From Candidatus Methanoperedens sp. (GTDB taxonomy: Archaea > Halobacteriota > Methanosarcinia > Methanosarcinales > Methanoperedenaceae): 8,585 bases of DNA. The position numbers and the translations under genes are program-made. The DNA is taken from the NCBI GenBank assembly GCA_027460605.1, contig JAPZAN010000229.1, forward strand, positions 1 through 8,585, read 5' to 3'. Below the pieces are notes generated by a model that was not told the origin of the DNA, searched no databases, and worked only from the letters and a program-made list of their open reading frames with translations. This document shows positions 1 to 6,952 of the stretch, piece after piece. How positions within the stretch are numbered: the stretch's first letter is position 1; each line of letters opens with the position of its first letter.

Positions 1-60
1 ATGATTGAAATGTTTACACTGTTCTTGAAAATATTATTGAAAAATAGAGGTAGAAAATGA
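1..60 (+). CDS. 3' end of an unidentified upstream gene
   Basis: Frame 1 is open from the window edge to a TGA at 58-60 and encodes 19 residues ending in KNRGRK. The stop overlaps the ATG of the next gene as ATGA, the classic arrangement of translationally coupled genes, so this is probably the C-terminal tail of the preceding operon member. In Bat/MoxR-type clusters the gene just before a BatA-like vWA protein is often a DUF58 protein. That identity is context inference only, because 19 residues are too few to recognise a family. An ATG at position 1 is probably an internal Met. The frame could be open by chance. Confidence 0.5.
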   Translation: MIEMFTLFLKILLKNRGRK

Positions 61-1928
61 GCATACTTGACCTATTATATGCAAACCCGATGCAATTCGC
101 CAATGAGATAGGGCTTTATGCGCTGCTTTCTATCATCCCGCTTATAATCATATATCTTTTAAGACCAAGACCGAAGAAATTAAAAATCCCTTCCCTCATG
201 TTCCTTTTTGACATTGAAAAGAAAAAACGGCTAAATATTTTCAGGAAATTCCTCAAGGACCCGCTTTTCCTGATACAACTGCTCGTGCTTATCTTAGTCT
301 CTCTTGCGGTGGCTGCGCCTTATATCATGGCAAATGAAGAAGCTGGTGGCGGTTCAACCGTGATAATCCTTGACGCTTCCGCCAGCATGCAGGCTGATGG
401 GAAGTTTGATAGGGCAGTTGTGGAAGCGAATAAGTTTGTCTCGGCAAAGAACACCCTGATTCTCGCTGAAAATGTGCCTGTGATGGTTATGAAAGAAGCG
501 CCGTCAAGCAGTGTCGCAGACGCGCTTAAAAAGTTAAAGGCTAAAGCCACAAGCACCGACATGGCAAGCGCTATTCTCCTTGGCAGAAGGATGCTTCCCG
601 AGGGCGGGAGGATTGTGGTTTTATCTGATTTCATAAGCTGGATAGGAGATGACCCGGGAATCGCAAAGAAACTTGCTGAAGCAAACGGCCTCAACGTAGA
701 ATTTGTAACGATTAGCGGAAGAACGGATAATATCGGGATAGTGGACGGCTGGTTCGAATCTAACGGTGATTATAAGATAGTCATTAAAAATTTTAATAAC
801 GATGCGCGGGATGTAAAAATAGATGTTACCACAGACGGCAGGAGCGTGCTTTCAGATACCAGAAACATCAAAGGGCAGTCAAGTGAGTATATCGCAATCA
901 GCAACCTTGAACCCGGAAAAACGAAAATTTCCCTGAATATTGACGATGCGCTTTCGGCGGATAATACAGCCTATGTGATTATTCCACAAACAATAAAACG
1001 GGATGTCCTGTATATCACCGATAACGCTAAATCGCCTTCAGTTGTCGCCCTCGGTCTTATTCCTTTTACAAAGGTAACAAAGGCAGACCCGAAAAGCACC
1101 CCTTCGCTCTCAGGTCATATTGTTTTTGTGAGCGCTCCCCTTCAGGCGGATGCGGTAAAAACCCTGTCGGATTATGTCAGTAACGGGGGAACTGCGGTTA
1201 TTATCGCATCACCGGGATTGGCGGGCATGGACATCCTGCCGGTTGAACTTGGCGTCCTCTCAAACAGCACCTCCTTAAATGTTGCCTACCCAAATACCAT
1301 AACGAGCGGCATTGACATTGAAAAGACGGAAGTCAAGAAACATTTCAAGGCACAGTTGAAAAGAGGTGCGGTATCGCTTGTTGAAGGGGGGGATAAATCC
1401 GTCATGCTGGCTTACTGGAAATCCGGGAAGGGAATGGTGATTTACTCAGGACTGGCTGACCCCCGGGGAGATAATATCTATGACCCCCTGAATGAAAATG
1501 TCTGGAATGATTTCCATTCAAACCCGGGCTATCCGCTCTTCTTTAAACAGATGCTTGAATGGATAAGCGGAAGCTCGGATGTGAGTGAATATAATGCAAA
1601 AACCGGACAGTTTATCAAGCTGCCTGCAGCGCAGACTGTGAAAACCCCTGCAGATACGGTAACAACAGACCTTTTACTGCTTGATGAAGTGGGAATTTAT
1701 GAACTGCCGGATAAAGATATCGCCGTGAACCTGTTTGATGAAAAGGAATCAAACCTTGCGGGAGGCGGGCTTGCAGCGGGTGCTTTGAATCTTTCAACCG
1801 CGAAGGAAATTTCGTATAATGTCCAGACCATCAGAAAACCAAAATATCTTGATATTTATCTCATCATGGCAGGGATGTTCTTTGTTGCGCTTGAACTTGT
1901 TTACCTGCGCTGGAGGGGTGAGTTATAA
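57..1928 (+). CDS. BatA-like membrane-anchored vWA domain protein
   Basis: Predicted 623-aa membrane protein of the aerotolerance (Bat) type. The N terminus has the BatA layout: a hydrophobic helix (about 18-36), a short basic stretch with RPRPKK and IPSLMF, then a second helix (about 69-90). A vWA domain follows (about 100-220) with a metal-site (MIDAS) signature DASAS at 106-110, a candidate MIDAS Thr in TSTD (165-168) and a strand ending LSD (189-191). Next come a beta-rich CARDB-like stretch (about 225-310), a glutamine-amidotransferase-like region (about 314-400) and a C-terminal helix (about 600-618). The start at 57 is supported by GAGGT at 47-51, five bases upstream. The gene overlaps the frame before it by ATGA and the next gene by TAATG. 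Such proteins usually act with a MoxR AAA+ ATPase, not visible here, in envelope stress or protein-complex maturation; the exact role is unknown. The family call is strong, the function is inferred. Confidence 0.85.
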   Translation: MSILDLLYANPMQFANEIGLYALLSIIPLIIIYLLRPRPKKLKIPSLMFLFDIEKKKRLNIFRKFLKDPLFLIQLLVLILVSLAVAAPYIMANEEAGGGSTVIILDASASMQADGKFDRAVVEANKFVSAKNTLILAENVPVMVMKEAPSSSVADALKKLKAKATSTDMASAILLGRRMLPEGGRIVVLSDFISWIGDDPGIAKKLAEANGLNVEFVTISGRTDNIGIVDGWFESNGDYKIVIKNFNNDARDVKIDVTTDGRSVLSDTRNIKGQSSEYIAISNLEPGKTKISLNIDDALSADNTAYVIIPQTIKRDVLYITDNAKSPSVVALGLIPFTKVTKADPKSTPSLSGHIVFVSAPLQADAVKTLSDYVSNGGTAVIIASPGLAGMDILPVELGVLSNSTSLNVAYPNTITSGIDIEKTEVKKHFKAQLKRGAVSLVEGGDKSVMLAYWKSGKGMVIYSGLADPRGDNIYDPLNENVWNDFHSNPGYPLFFKQMLEWISGSSDVSEYNAKTGQFIKLPAAQTVKTPADTVTTDLLLLDEVGIYELPDKDIAVNLFDEKESNLAGGGLAAGALNLSTAKEISYNVQTIRKPKYLDIYLIMAGMFFVALELVYLRWRGEL

Positions 1929-4432
1929 TGGATATCCCGCAGTTTGCGAATCCCTTTATTATCCTGTTAATAAGCCCCTTAATCCTTGGCGGCTGGTATG
2001 CGATAAGGAAAGGTATTCCGAAGCTCATCATAATATCTCGCTTGATAATCCTGAGCCTTCTTATAATTGCCCTGGCTGAACCTTTCACCATGAGCGCAAG
2101 TTCTGTCCGGGATGAGGTGCCGAAGGTGACTATCGTATCAGACCAGACGATGAGCATGGATTTATTCAATAAGGATACGGGCGGAAAGATATTCGAAGCT
2201 ATAAAATCAAAAACCCCGACCACAGCGAGGCAGTTTGCAGGGATAAAATCACCAATCGGGGATGAGGTTATCCAGGATGCGGAGGGAAATAACAACATAG
2301 TGCTTGTGAGCGATGGCAACAATAATTACGGCAAAGACCTGTTCGATGCCATCTCCTTTGTTTCCAAGACCGGCACGCGCGTGTTTGCTGTGAAACAGGC
2401 GCCCATACATAACGATGCAAGCGTCGAGATAGAAAGCGCCAAGAACCTTATAATCGGGAATGAGAACGTTTTCAATATCGTGGTGAGGCAGGCTGGAAAT
2501 GAGACAAGTTATCGTCTTGATGTGGAAATAGACGGCGCATCTGTGAAATTACCTGATGAGAGCAAAAATGTTGTCCAGACAGAGCGCACTAAAGTCATTC
2601 CGGTATCGGCTACCTTCAATACACTGGGAACGCATAAGGTTACAGCCACAATAACCCCAAACGGCGAGGACTGGTTCAAGCTCAATAACGTATTCTATAA
2701 ATCCGTGTTCGTTGTGCCCAAGCCAAAGGTTCTTGCGGTGACCGCTGATACAGGCTCGCCGCTTTATACCGTCGCAAGCAGCCTGTATCAGGTTACAACC
2801 CTCAACTCCGTGCCCGATGACCTTTCGCCCTACAAGGCGGTAGTAATAGACAACAAGGGCGCAGGGCAGTTGAGCGCCGACTCTTTGAGCAAATACGTGG
2901 GCAGCGGCGGTGGACTTGTCGTGGTTGGCGGGGATGCAGCGTATGATAAGGGGAGTTACAACAACTCGCCAGTTGAAGCCATCCTGCCAATTATATCGAG
3001 GGCAGCAGAGTTCAAAGGTGGAGAGAATATAATTATATTAATGGATACATCAGGAAGTACAACAGGTGGGACTGGACCTGGGGTAAACGAAGCTTTTCCA
3101 GATATAAATGCGAATGCAAGAAAGATAGTTGATACATCAGATTTTGGGGGTCATGTCGGCGTAATTGCATTCGGTGGAACAATCGGTGCAATCGAATTTA
3201 CCCCTATAACGAGTGCTTCTGATAAAATAAATTTGGAAAATCAAATAGAAAAATTTTATCCTGGTGGTGCTCAGAATCCTACAAATCTGGATGCGGCATT
3301 CGCAAAGGCATTAAAAATTCTAGATTCTGTGAGCGGTGAGAAGGCTATTATCGTCATATCAGATGGTCAGGTTGATAAGGGGGTTGGCATTAAACAAATC
3401 AAAGATTTAATATCTCAAAAAGTTCAGATGCGTTTCATTCAAATTCTTTCGTCGTATGAAACAAATCCAAAACCAAATGAAAATTATGAAGAATTGGCTA
3501 TAAATGCAAATACACACGTTGAAGTCCTCAATCCCGGTGACCGCTTGAAAATTACAAAAGAAGAAAAACCTGGTGCAACCCCAACCCCGACCCCTACTCC
3601 TGGGATCGAACAATTTGGCATCCGAGTAGTTAATCCAGACCATTTCATCACAAAATACATCAATCTCACAGCCTCGATAACAGGGTATAATCCAGTCACG
3701 CCCAAACTTGGTTCTGACATGCTTGTTGCTATCGCTACACGTGGAGACCCGATTCTCACAACATGGGGCTTCGGGTTGGGCAGGGTAGCTTCGTTCACCA
3801 CGGATAACGGGAACCCATCAGGCAATACTGCATGGGCTTCGGCGGTTTACAGCGGCGAGAACTCGCGCCTCATCGCTTCGATGATAAACTGGGCGATAGG
3901 CGACCCGCGCCCGAAGGAAGGCGTGGTGATACAGGCTGAGGACATCTGGGGCGGGACTCCGGGAAGGGTTGTGGTTACCTCAAACACACTGCCGCAGGTA
4001 AAGCTTGACGGCGCGCCGCTTGACCTTTCGCGGACAGGACCGACTACATACGAATCATCCGTAAATCTCGAGAAGGAAGGATTCCACGACATTTCAGGAT
4101 ACGGGATAGCAGTGAATTACCCGCTTGAATACAGGGATGTGGGATTTAATGACAAGCTTATTTCTGTTATAGAATCAAACGGCGGGCGCGTGTATGATGA
4201 GAAGGATGTCGAAGGTCTGCTTCTCCTTGATATAAAAGAAAAAGCAGTCAGGACTGTAGAGGAACCGAAGAGTGAAAAAGAACCTTTCCTTCTTGCTGCG
4301 CTTGGATTGTTTTTAACAGAGATAATAGTCAGGAGACTTAAGGACTACAGGAAGGAGAGACCGGTCATCGAGGAGAACCCACCGAGGACGGCGCCTGCGG
4401 TTTCGGTTGCTGAACCTGTGGCTGCTGAATAA
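1928..4432 (+). CDS. membrane protein with two vWA domains and a GATase-like domain
   Basis: Predicted 834-aa membrane protein. Order: two N-terminal helices (about 7-24 and 33-50); a first vWA domain (about 66-165) with the imperfect MIDAS DQTMS (72-76); a CARDB-like beta region (about 170-255); a glutamine-amidotransferase-like domain (about 268-355) with a glycine-rich GSGGGLVVVGG loop; a second vWA domain (about 365-545) with the canonical MIDAS DTSGST (373-378), PTNLD and VISDG; a GATPTPTPTPG linker (549-559); a C-terminal domain with GFGLGRVASFTTDNG; and a helix near 786-801 before a charged, Pro-rich tail. This layout matches large vWA/amidotransferase-like proteins of Bat-type operons; no catalytic Cys is evident in the amidotransferase-like part. 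The start overlaps the previous stop by one base (TAATG), so coupled translation is likely. The second vWA domain is encoded by a markedly AT-rich stretch. The exact substrate or partner is unknown. A T-run at 4481-4486 could end the transcript. Confidence 0.85.
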   Translation: MDIPQFANPFIILLISPLILGGWYAIRKGIPKLIIISRLIILSLLIIALAEPFTMSASSVRDEVPKVTIVSDQTMSMDLFNKDTGGKIFEAIKSKTPTTARQFAGIKSPIGDEVIQDAEGNNNIVLVSDGNNNYGKDLFDAISFVSKTGTRVFAVKQAPIHNDASVEIESAKNLIIGNENVFNIVVRQAGNETSYRLDVEIDGASVKLPDESKNVVQTERTKVIPVSATFNTLGTHKVTATITPNGEDWFKLNNVFYKSVFVVPKPKVLAVTADTGSPLYTVASSLYQVTTLNSVPDDLSPYKAVVIDNKGAGQLSADSLSKYVGSGGGLVVVGGDAAYDKGSYNNSPVEAILPIISRAAEFKGGENIIILMDTSGSTTGGTGPGVNEAFPDINANARKIVDTSDFGGHVGVIAFGGTIGAIEFTPITSASDKINLENQIEKFYPGGAQNPTNLDAAFAKALKILDSVSGEKAIIVISDGQVDKGVGIKQIKDLISQKVQMRFIQILSSYETNPKPNENYEELAINANTHVEVLNPGDRLKITKEEKPGATPTPTPTPGIEQFGIRVVNPDHFITKYINLTASITGYNPVTPKLGSDMLVAIATRGDPILTTWGFGLGRVASFTTDNGNPSGNTAWASAVYSGENSRLIASMINWAIGDPRPKEGVVIQAEDIWGGTPGRVVVTSNTLPQVKLDGAPLDLSRTGPTTYESSVNLEKEGFHDISGYGIAVNYPLEYRDVGFNDKLISVIESNGGRVYDEKDVEGLLLLDIKEKAVRTVEEPKSEKEPFLLAALGLFLTEIIVRRLKDYRKERPVIEENPPRTAPAVSVAEPVAAE
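3010..3700. other. AT-rich segment inside the vWA gene
   Basis: Hand counts of sample lines give about 33% G+C at 3181-3240, 38% at 3241-3300 and 33% at 3421-3480, against about 62% at 2881-2940 and 58% at 3841-3900 in the same gene. Codon choice changes too: ATA, TTA, ACA, TCA, AAT and GGT dominate inside, GCG, GGC, CGC and AAC outside. The reading frame is intact throughout. The segment corresponds to the second vWA domain plus the PTPTPTP linker. The edges are gradual and set by eye, perhaps uncertain by 30-60 bases. Replacement of the domain by recombination with a lower-G+C relative is the simplest explanation, but it is inference. Confidence 0.7.
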
Positions 4433-4434
4433 AA

Positions 4435-4629
4435 CTATCTCCTTATCGATTTCAGGTACTTCTCGGGTGTTAAAGGAAAATTTTTTGCATTATCAAAAAG
4501 ACTGTCAATAAACTCAGCCTGCTGTTTGCTCCATACTTCATTTGGTACTGATTTAACCCACTGGCTGTAAAAATGAAGAAATTCCAATCTTTCTTTCATG
4601 TTTTGTTTTTTATCAAACTTCGATTCCAT
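4435..4629 (-). CDS. small charged hypothetical protein
   Basis: Predicted 64-aa soluble protein beginning MESKFDKKQ and ending YLKSIRR, mixed-charge and probably helical, with an aromatic segment (FYSQWVKSVPNEVW) and no membrane helix. I do not recognise a family. The frame extends upstream to an ATG at 4692, giving 85 aa, but that longer start has no ribosome site and would lie upstream of the only TATA-like box (4661-4670 on this strand), which suits a transcript starting near 4640. The start at 4629 is therefore preferred, although its own ribosome site (GTGA, two bases away) is weak. An alternative Met lies ten codons further in. The gene is convergent with the vWA gene, the two stops being two bases apart. 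Protein-like composition and an oriented promoter support a real gene, moderately. Confidence 0.5.
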   Translation of the reverse strand: MESKFDKKQNMKERLEFLHFYSQWVKSVPNEVWSKQQAEFIDSLFDNAKNFPLTPEKYLKSIRR

Positions 4630-4660
4630 AATCACACTCAACACTAAATACACCAAAGTC

Positions 4661-4670
4661 TTAAATAAAA
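4661..4670 (-). promoter_or_regulatory. TATA-like box for the small minus-strand gene
   Basis: The minus strand reads TTTTATTTAA here, close to an archaeal TATA box. Initiation about 25 bases downstream would fall near 4640, leaving a leader of roughly ten bases before the ATG at 4629. In AT-rich intergenic DNA such a match can arise by chance. Confidence 0.35.
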
Positions 4671-4717
4671 CGCATGCTATAGTCAAGTTCATAAATAACC
4701 GTTAAAAAAAGAAAATC

Positions 4718-4775
4718 TGACAGGATTAACAGGATGAACTGGATTTTGTAATATTTTATCCTGTCAATCCTGTTA
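4718..4775. repeat. inverted repeat of 9-base ACAGGATTA-like units
   Basis: The left half holds three head-to-tail 9-base units, GACAGGATT (4719-4727), AACAGGATG (4728-4736) and AACTGGATT (4737-4745). The right half carries the reverse-complement form, ATCCTGTCA (4758-4766), ATCCTGTT (4767-4774) and a degenerate ATCCCGTCC (4775-4783). Bases 4718-4738 can pair with 4755-4775: 18 Watson-Crick pairs, two G-U pairs and one A-C mismatch (4728/4765), around a 16-base loop. It lies between the divergent starts at 4629 and 4853. Similar 'aggattaacagg' strings are, from memory, scattered through many environmental archaeal and bacterial genomes, so it may be one copy of a dispersed repeat; its function is unknown. 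It has no T-run after it like a bacterial terminator. Confidence 0.75.
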
Positions 4776-4852
4776 TCCCGTCCGAAAAAATTGCTTAAAT
4801 GATATGCATAAAATTTTAAGAACCATGCTATAACATTAATTATGGTGCATGT

Positions 4853-5380
4853 ATGGTAAAAGTCCTGATTATTGTGGATATGATTAACGATTTTGTCACA
4901 GGAAAACTGGGAAGCCCCCGCGCCCGTGAAATTATCCCGAACATAGCATCTCTTATAAAAAAAGCAAGAAAGCAGGGCATTCCTGTTATATATTTGCGTG
5001 ATTCCCACACCCAGACCGACAAGGAAATGGACATCTGGGGAGAACATGCCATGAAAGGCACGGAAGGCTCTGAAATCATACCCGAACTCAAACCTGAAAA
5101 AAAGGATATCGTTATTGAAAAGAGATGGTACAGCGGGTTTGTGGATACGGAACTGCCGGCAATCCTGGAAAAAACGGGAGCCGACACCCTTATTTTCACC
5201 GGCGTAAGTACGGATATCTGCGTACAAAATAACGTTGGTCATGCTTATTTTTCAGGTTATAAGACAATCGTCCCGCGCGATTGCACAGCCACACTGGATG
5301 AGGAAGCCTTCGAACAATCCCTCAAATATATGAAGAATATCTACGGCACCGAAATAACGACCCATGACAAAGCGCTTTAG
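4853..5380 (+). CDS. isochorismatase-family cysteine hydrolase, nicotinamidase-like
   Basis: A 175-aa cytosolic alpha/beta hydrolase of the isochorismatase superfamily, the usual length for a single-domain member. The catalytic triad is visible: Asp9 in VDMINDF, Lys90 in EKRWYSGF and the nucleophile Cys123 in STDICVQN. Asp50, His52 (LRDSH) and His65 (WGEHAMKGT) sit where nicotinamidases bind their metal ion, so nicotinamide deamidation for NAD salvage is the most likely activity. Family members also hydrolyse other amides and ureides, so the substrate is not settled. GGTG at 4844-4847, five bases before the ATG, is a reasonable archaeal ribosome site. AT-rich TATA-like sequence lies at about 4795-4820. 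rnhB starts nine bases after the stop, suggesting co-transcription without an obvious functional link. Confidence 0.85.
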   Translation: MVKVLIIVDMINDFVTGKLGSPRAREIIPNIASLIKKARKQGIPVIYLRDSHTQTDKEMDIWGEHAMKGTEGSEIIPELKPEKKDIVIEKRWYSGFVDTELPAILEKTGADTLIFTGVSTDICVQNNVGHAYFSGYKTIVPRDCTATLDEEAFEQSLKYMKNIYGTEITTHDKAL

Positions 5381-5389
5381 GATATAGAA

Positions 5390-6046
5390 ATGATTTCCGG
5401 AATAGATGAAGCTGGCAAAGGACCTGTGCTCGGTCCCATGTGCGTTGCCGGGGTGCTTCTTAATGAAAATAAGCTGGATGCCCTCACACAACTCGGGGTG
5501 AAGGATTCAAAACAATTGACTGCTAAAAGACGGGAAGTTCTTGCGGTCGAGATAAAAAAGCTGGTCGATAAATATTTCATCCTTGAAGTCAGCCCGTTCC
5601 AGATAGATGAACTTCGCAAAATTATGACAATGAACGAGATAATGGTGGTTTGCTATGCAAAAGTCCTTGAAGAACTCAAACCCGACCATGCTTTTGTGGA
5701 TGCTGCGGATGTGATAGCAGACCGTTTTGGTGAAAATATCAAGAAAAAATACACAAAAGCCATAGAAATCACTTCGGAACACAATGCTGATGTGAAATAC
5801 CCGATTGTTTCTGCTGCCTCCATCCTTGCAAAAGTAAAGAGGGATGCCCTGGTAAAGGAACTGGAAAAAAAGGCTGGTGTGGAAATCGGAAGCGGATATC
5901 CTGCTGACCCGAAAACCATCACGTTCCTTGAAAATTGGATTCAGGAATACGGATTACTCCCGGATTTTGCCAGAAGTTCGTGGGAAACTTCAAAAAAACT
6001 GGTTGAGAAATTTAGCAAAAACCAGAAGAGAATATCTGAATATTAA
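5390..6046 (+). CDS. rnhB: ribonuclease HII
   Basis: A 218-aa RNase HII, which cuts the RNA strand of RNA-DNA hybrids and removes single ribonucleotides from DNA together with the replication and repair machinery. The start is the archaeal-type signature GIDEAGKGPVLGP. The four metal-binding acidic residues are Asp6, Glu7, Asp104 (FVDAADV) and Asp134 (HNADVKYP, followed by VSAASILAKVKRD). SGYPADPKT (168-176) is also typical, and the length fits archaeal enzymes. The ATG follows AGGAT at 5379-5383, which overlaps the previous gene's stop, so translation is probably coupled to the hydrolase. The last residues, QKRISEY (212-218), resemble a PCNA-interacting peptide (Q-x-x-I-x-x-Y) lacking the second aromatic. 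A T-rich run at 6111-6127, inside the convergent gene, may end the transcript. Confidence 0.96.
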   Translation: MISGIDEAGKGPVLGPMCVAGVLLNENKLDALTQLGVKDSKQLTAKRREVLAVEIKKLVDKYFILEVSPFQIDELRKIMTMNEIMVVCYAKVLEELKPDHAFVDAADVIADRFGENIKKKYTKAIEITSEHNADVKYPIVSAASILAKVKRDALVKELEKKAGVEIGSGYPADPKTITFLENWIQEYGLLPDFARSSWETSKKLVEKFSKNQKRISEY

Positions 6047-6099
6047 CCTGTGGAATTACAAAAGAAATAATCCCGCTCCCCGCCCGGAACCATCTATTC

Positions 6100-6342
6100 T
6101 TATTTGGTTTCTTCTTTTTTCTCTTCCTTTGCCATTTCCTTATCCATCTTATAATCGTCATATCCCATCCAGGCGACGATTAACCCTACGAACAGGAGGA
6201 AGAGACCGATTGTTGCTTTCAATAAACTAACGAGTTCACTCCAATACCCAAGATAGCCTGACAATCCTATGTACCATACAACACCGACAATCAATATTAC
6301 TATACCAATCAACATCTTTAATATATTACTTGCTGAGGACAT
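6100..6342 (-). CDS. small two-helix membrane protein
   Basis: An 80-aa protein with two predicted membrane helices (about 7-30 and 37-60), joined by a short loop containing GYLGYW, and a highly charged Lys/Glu tail (KEEKKEE) that is probably cytoplasmic. I recognise no enzymatic motif or named family. The start is well supported: the minus strand carries GGGTGA at 6347-6352, four bases before the ATG, and a TATA-like box at 6371-6380, about 25 bases before the expected transcript start. It is convergent with rnhB, 53 bases away, and divergent from the DUF151 gene. A hydrophobic core plus a good ribosome site makes it a real gene. Its role is unknown. Confidence 0.75.
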   Translation of the reverse strand: MSSASNILKMLIGIVILIVGVVWYIGLSGYLGYWSELVSLLKATIGLFLLFVGLIVAWMGYDDYKMDKEMAKEEKKEETK

Positions 6343-6434
6343 TTAATCACCCATGCTTAATTCTTCTACCCTATATTAAGTTTTTTTATGGAGCTTCGGA
6401 AAAACTTATTACCCCACTCATTAATAATACCGTA
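6343..6434. promoter_or_regulatory. divergent promoter region
   Basis: This 92-base AT-rich spacer separates the divergent starts at 6342 (minus) and 6435 (plus). For the minus gene the reverse strand shows CTTAATATAG at 6371-6380 and a ribosome site GGTGA at 6347-6351. For the plus gene, GGAAAAACTTATTA (6398-6411) resembles a BRE followed by a TATA box. Counting about 26 bases on gives initiation near 6432-6435, essentially at the ATG. The two TATA boxes are only about 30 bases apart, so the two promoters could compete. The sites were found by eye. Confidence 0.45.
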
Positions 6435-6887
6435 ATGAACGGTACAATCCTGCAGGTAACCATTAAAGGCGTGTATTTGATTGAGAAATCCCCTGGCCCG
6501 GTACCGATTGTACTTCTTGAAGACAATTCAAAACGCATTATGCCTATCTATATCGGTTTATCTGAAGCGATATCAATTAATACAGCCCTGAACCGGGACA
6601 TCCCGCCAAGACCTATGACCCATGACCTTTTCGTTTCTCTCCTTGAAAAAATGAGTTCAAAGATAGACAGTATCCTGATAGATGAATTGAATGAAGGGGT
6701 TTATTATGCGCGGATGTCTGTTTCATGTGACGGGCAGCATTTTGAACTGGACGCAAGACCAAGTGACTGCATAGCGATTGCCCTTCGATGCGGCGCGCCG
6801 GTTAATATCCGGGAAAATATACTTTCCGAGGCAATAATCAGTAAAGAAGAGCTGGAAAGTATCCTCCCGCTTGACAGTTATTTCTAG
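6435..6887 (+). CDS. DUF151 'bifunctional nuclease' family protein
   Basis: A 150-aa protein of the bifunctional nuclease (DUF151/BFN) family. Hallmarks are IMPIYIGLSEA (35-45), RPMTHDLF (59-66) and the conserved DARPSDCIAIALR (106-118). Family members have been linked to DNase/RNase activity in plants and bacteria, but the biochemistry is thin, so nuclease activity is an inference from the family name. The frame is open from 6330, which would add 35 residues. That extension would read through both promoter elements and into the divergent gene, and conserved family sequence starts right after Met 6435, so the shorter start is chosen. There is no ribosome site before it, and the TATA-like box at about 6402-6411 is placed for a leaderless transcript. 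The gene lies 65 bases before xseA in the same orientation. Confidence 0.85.
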   Translation: MNGTILQVTIKGVYLIEKSPGPVPIVLLEDNSKRIMPIYIGLSEAISINTALNRDIPPRPMTHDLFVSLLEKMSSKIDSILIDELNEGVYYARMSVSCDGQHFELDARPSDCIAIALRCGAPVNIRENILSEAIISKEELESILPLDSYF

Positions 6888-6952
6888 CAATTAATACTTT
6901 CACATCGCTATCGCAAAGCAGATACATATCAGGAATAATATAACAGCTAACT

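Noticed and set aside
320..694. 124-codon minus-strand open frame inside the BatA-like gene
   Set aside because: Shadow of the coding strand; the vWA metal-site motif lies on the plus strand and the minus translation shows no recognisable domain.
1864..2322. 152-codon minus-strand frame spanning the junction of the two vWA genes
   Set aside because: It is antisense to two well-supported coupled genes and its hydrophobic character mirrors the membrane segments on the other strand.
3572..3604. PTPTPTP-coding repeat as a phase-variable tract
   Set aside because: The codons vary (ACC CCA ACC CCG ACC CCT ACT CCT) and the unit is six bases, so slippage would keep the frame; it is best read as a flexible linker.
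4718..4775. The inverted repeat as an intrinsic terminator or CRISPR unit
   Set aside because: It is not followed by a T-run, it lies upstream of two divergent starts rather than after a gene, and it has no regularly spaced repeats with unique spacers.
4661..5242. 193-codon minus-strand open frame across the isochorismatase-like gene
   Set aside because: It is antisense to a gene with a complete catalytic triad, has a low-complexity aromatic-rich translation with no family character, and has no ribosome site.
6330..6434. 35-residue N-terminal extension of the DUF151 protein
   Set aside because: It would overlap the divergent gene's start and both promoter elements, and conserved family sequence begins just after the Met at 6435.
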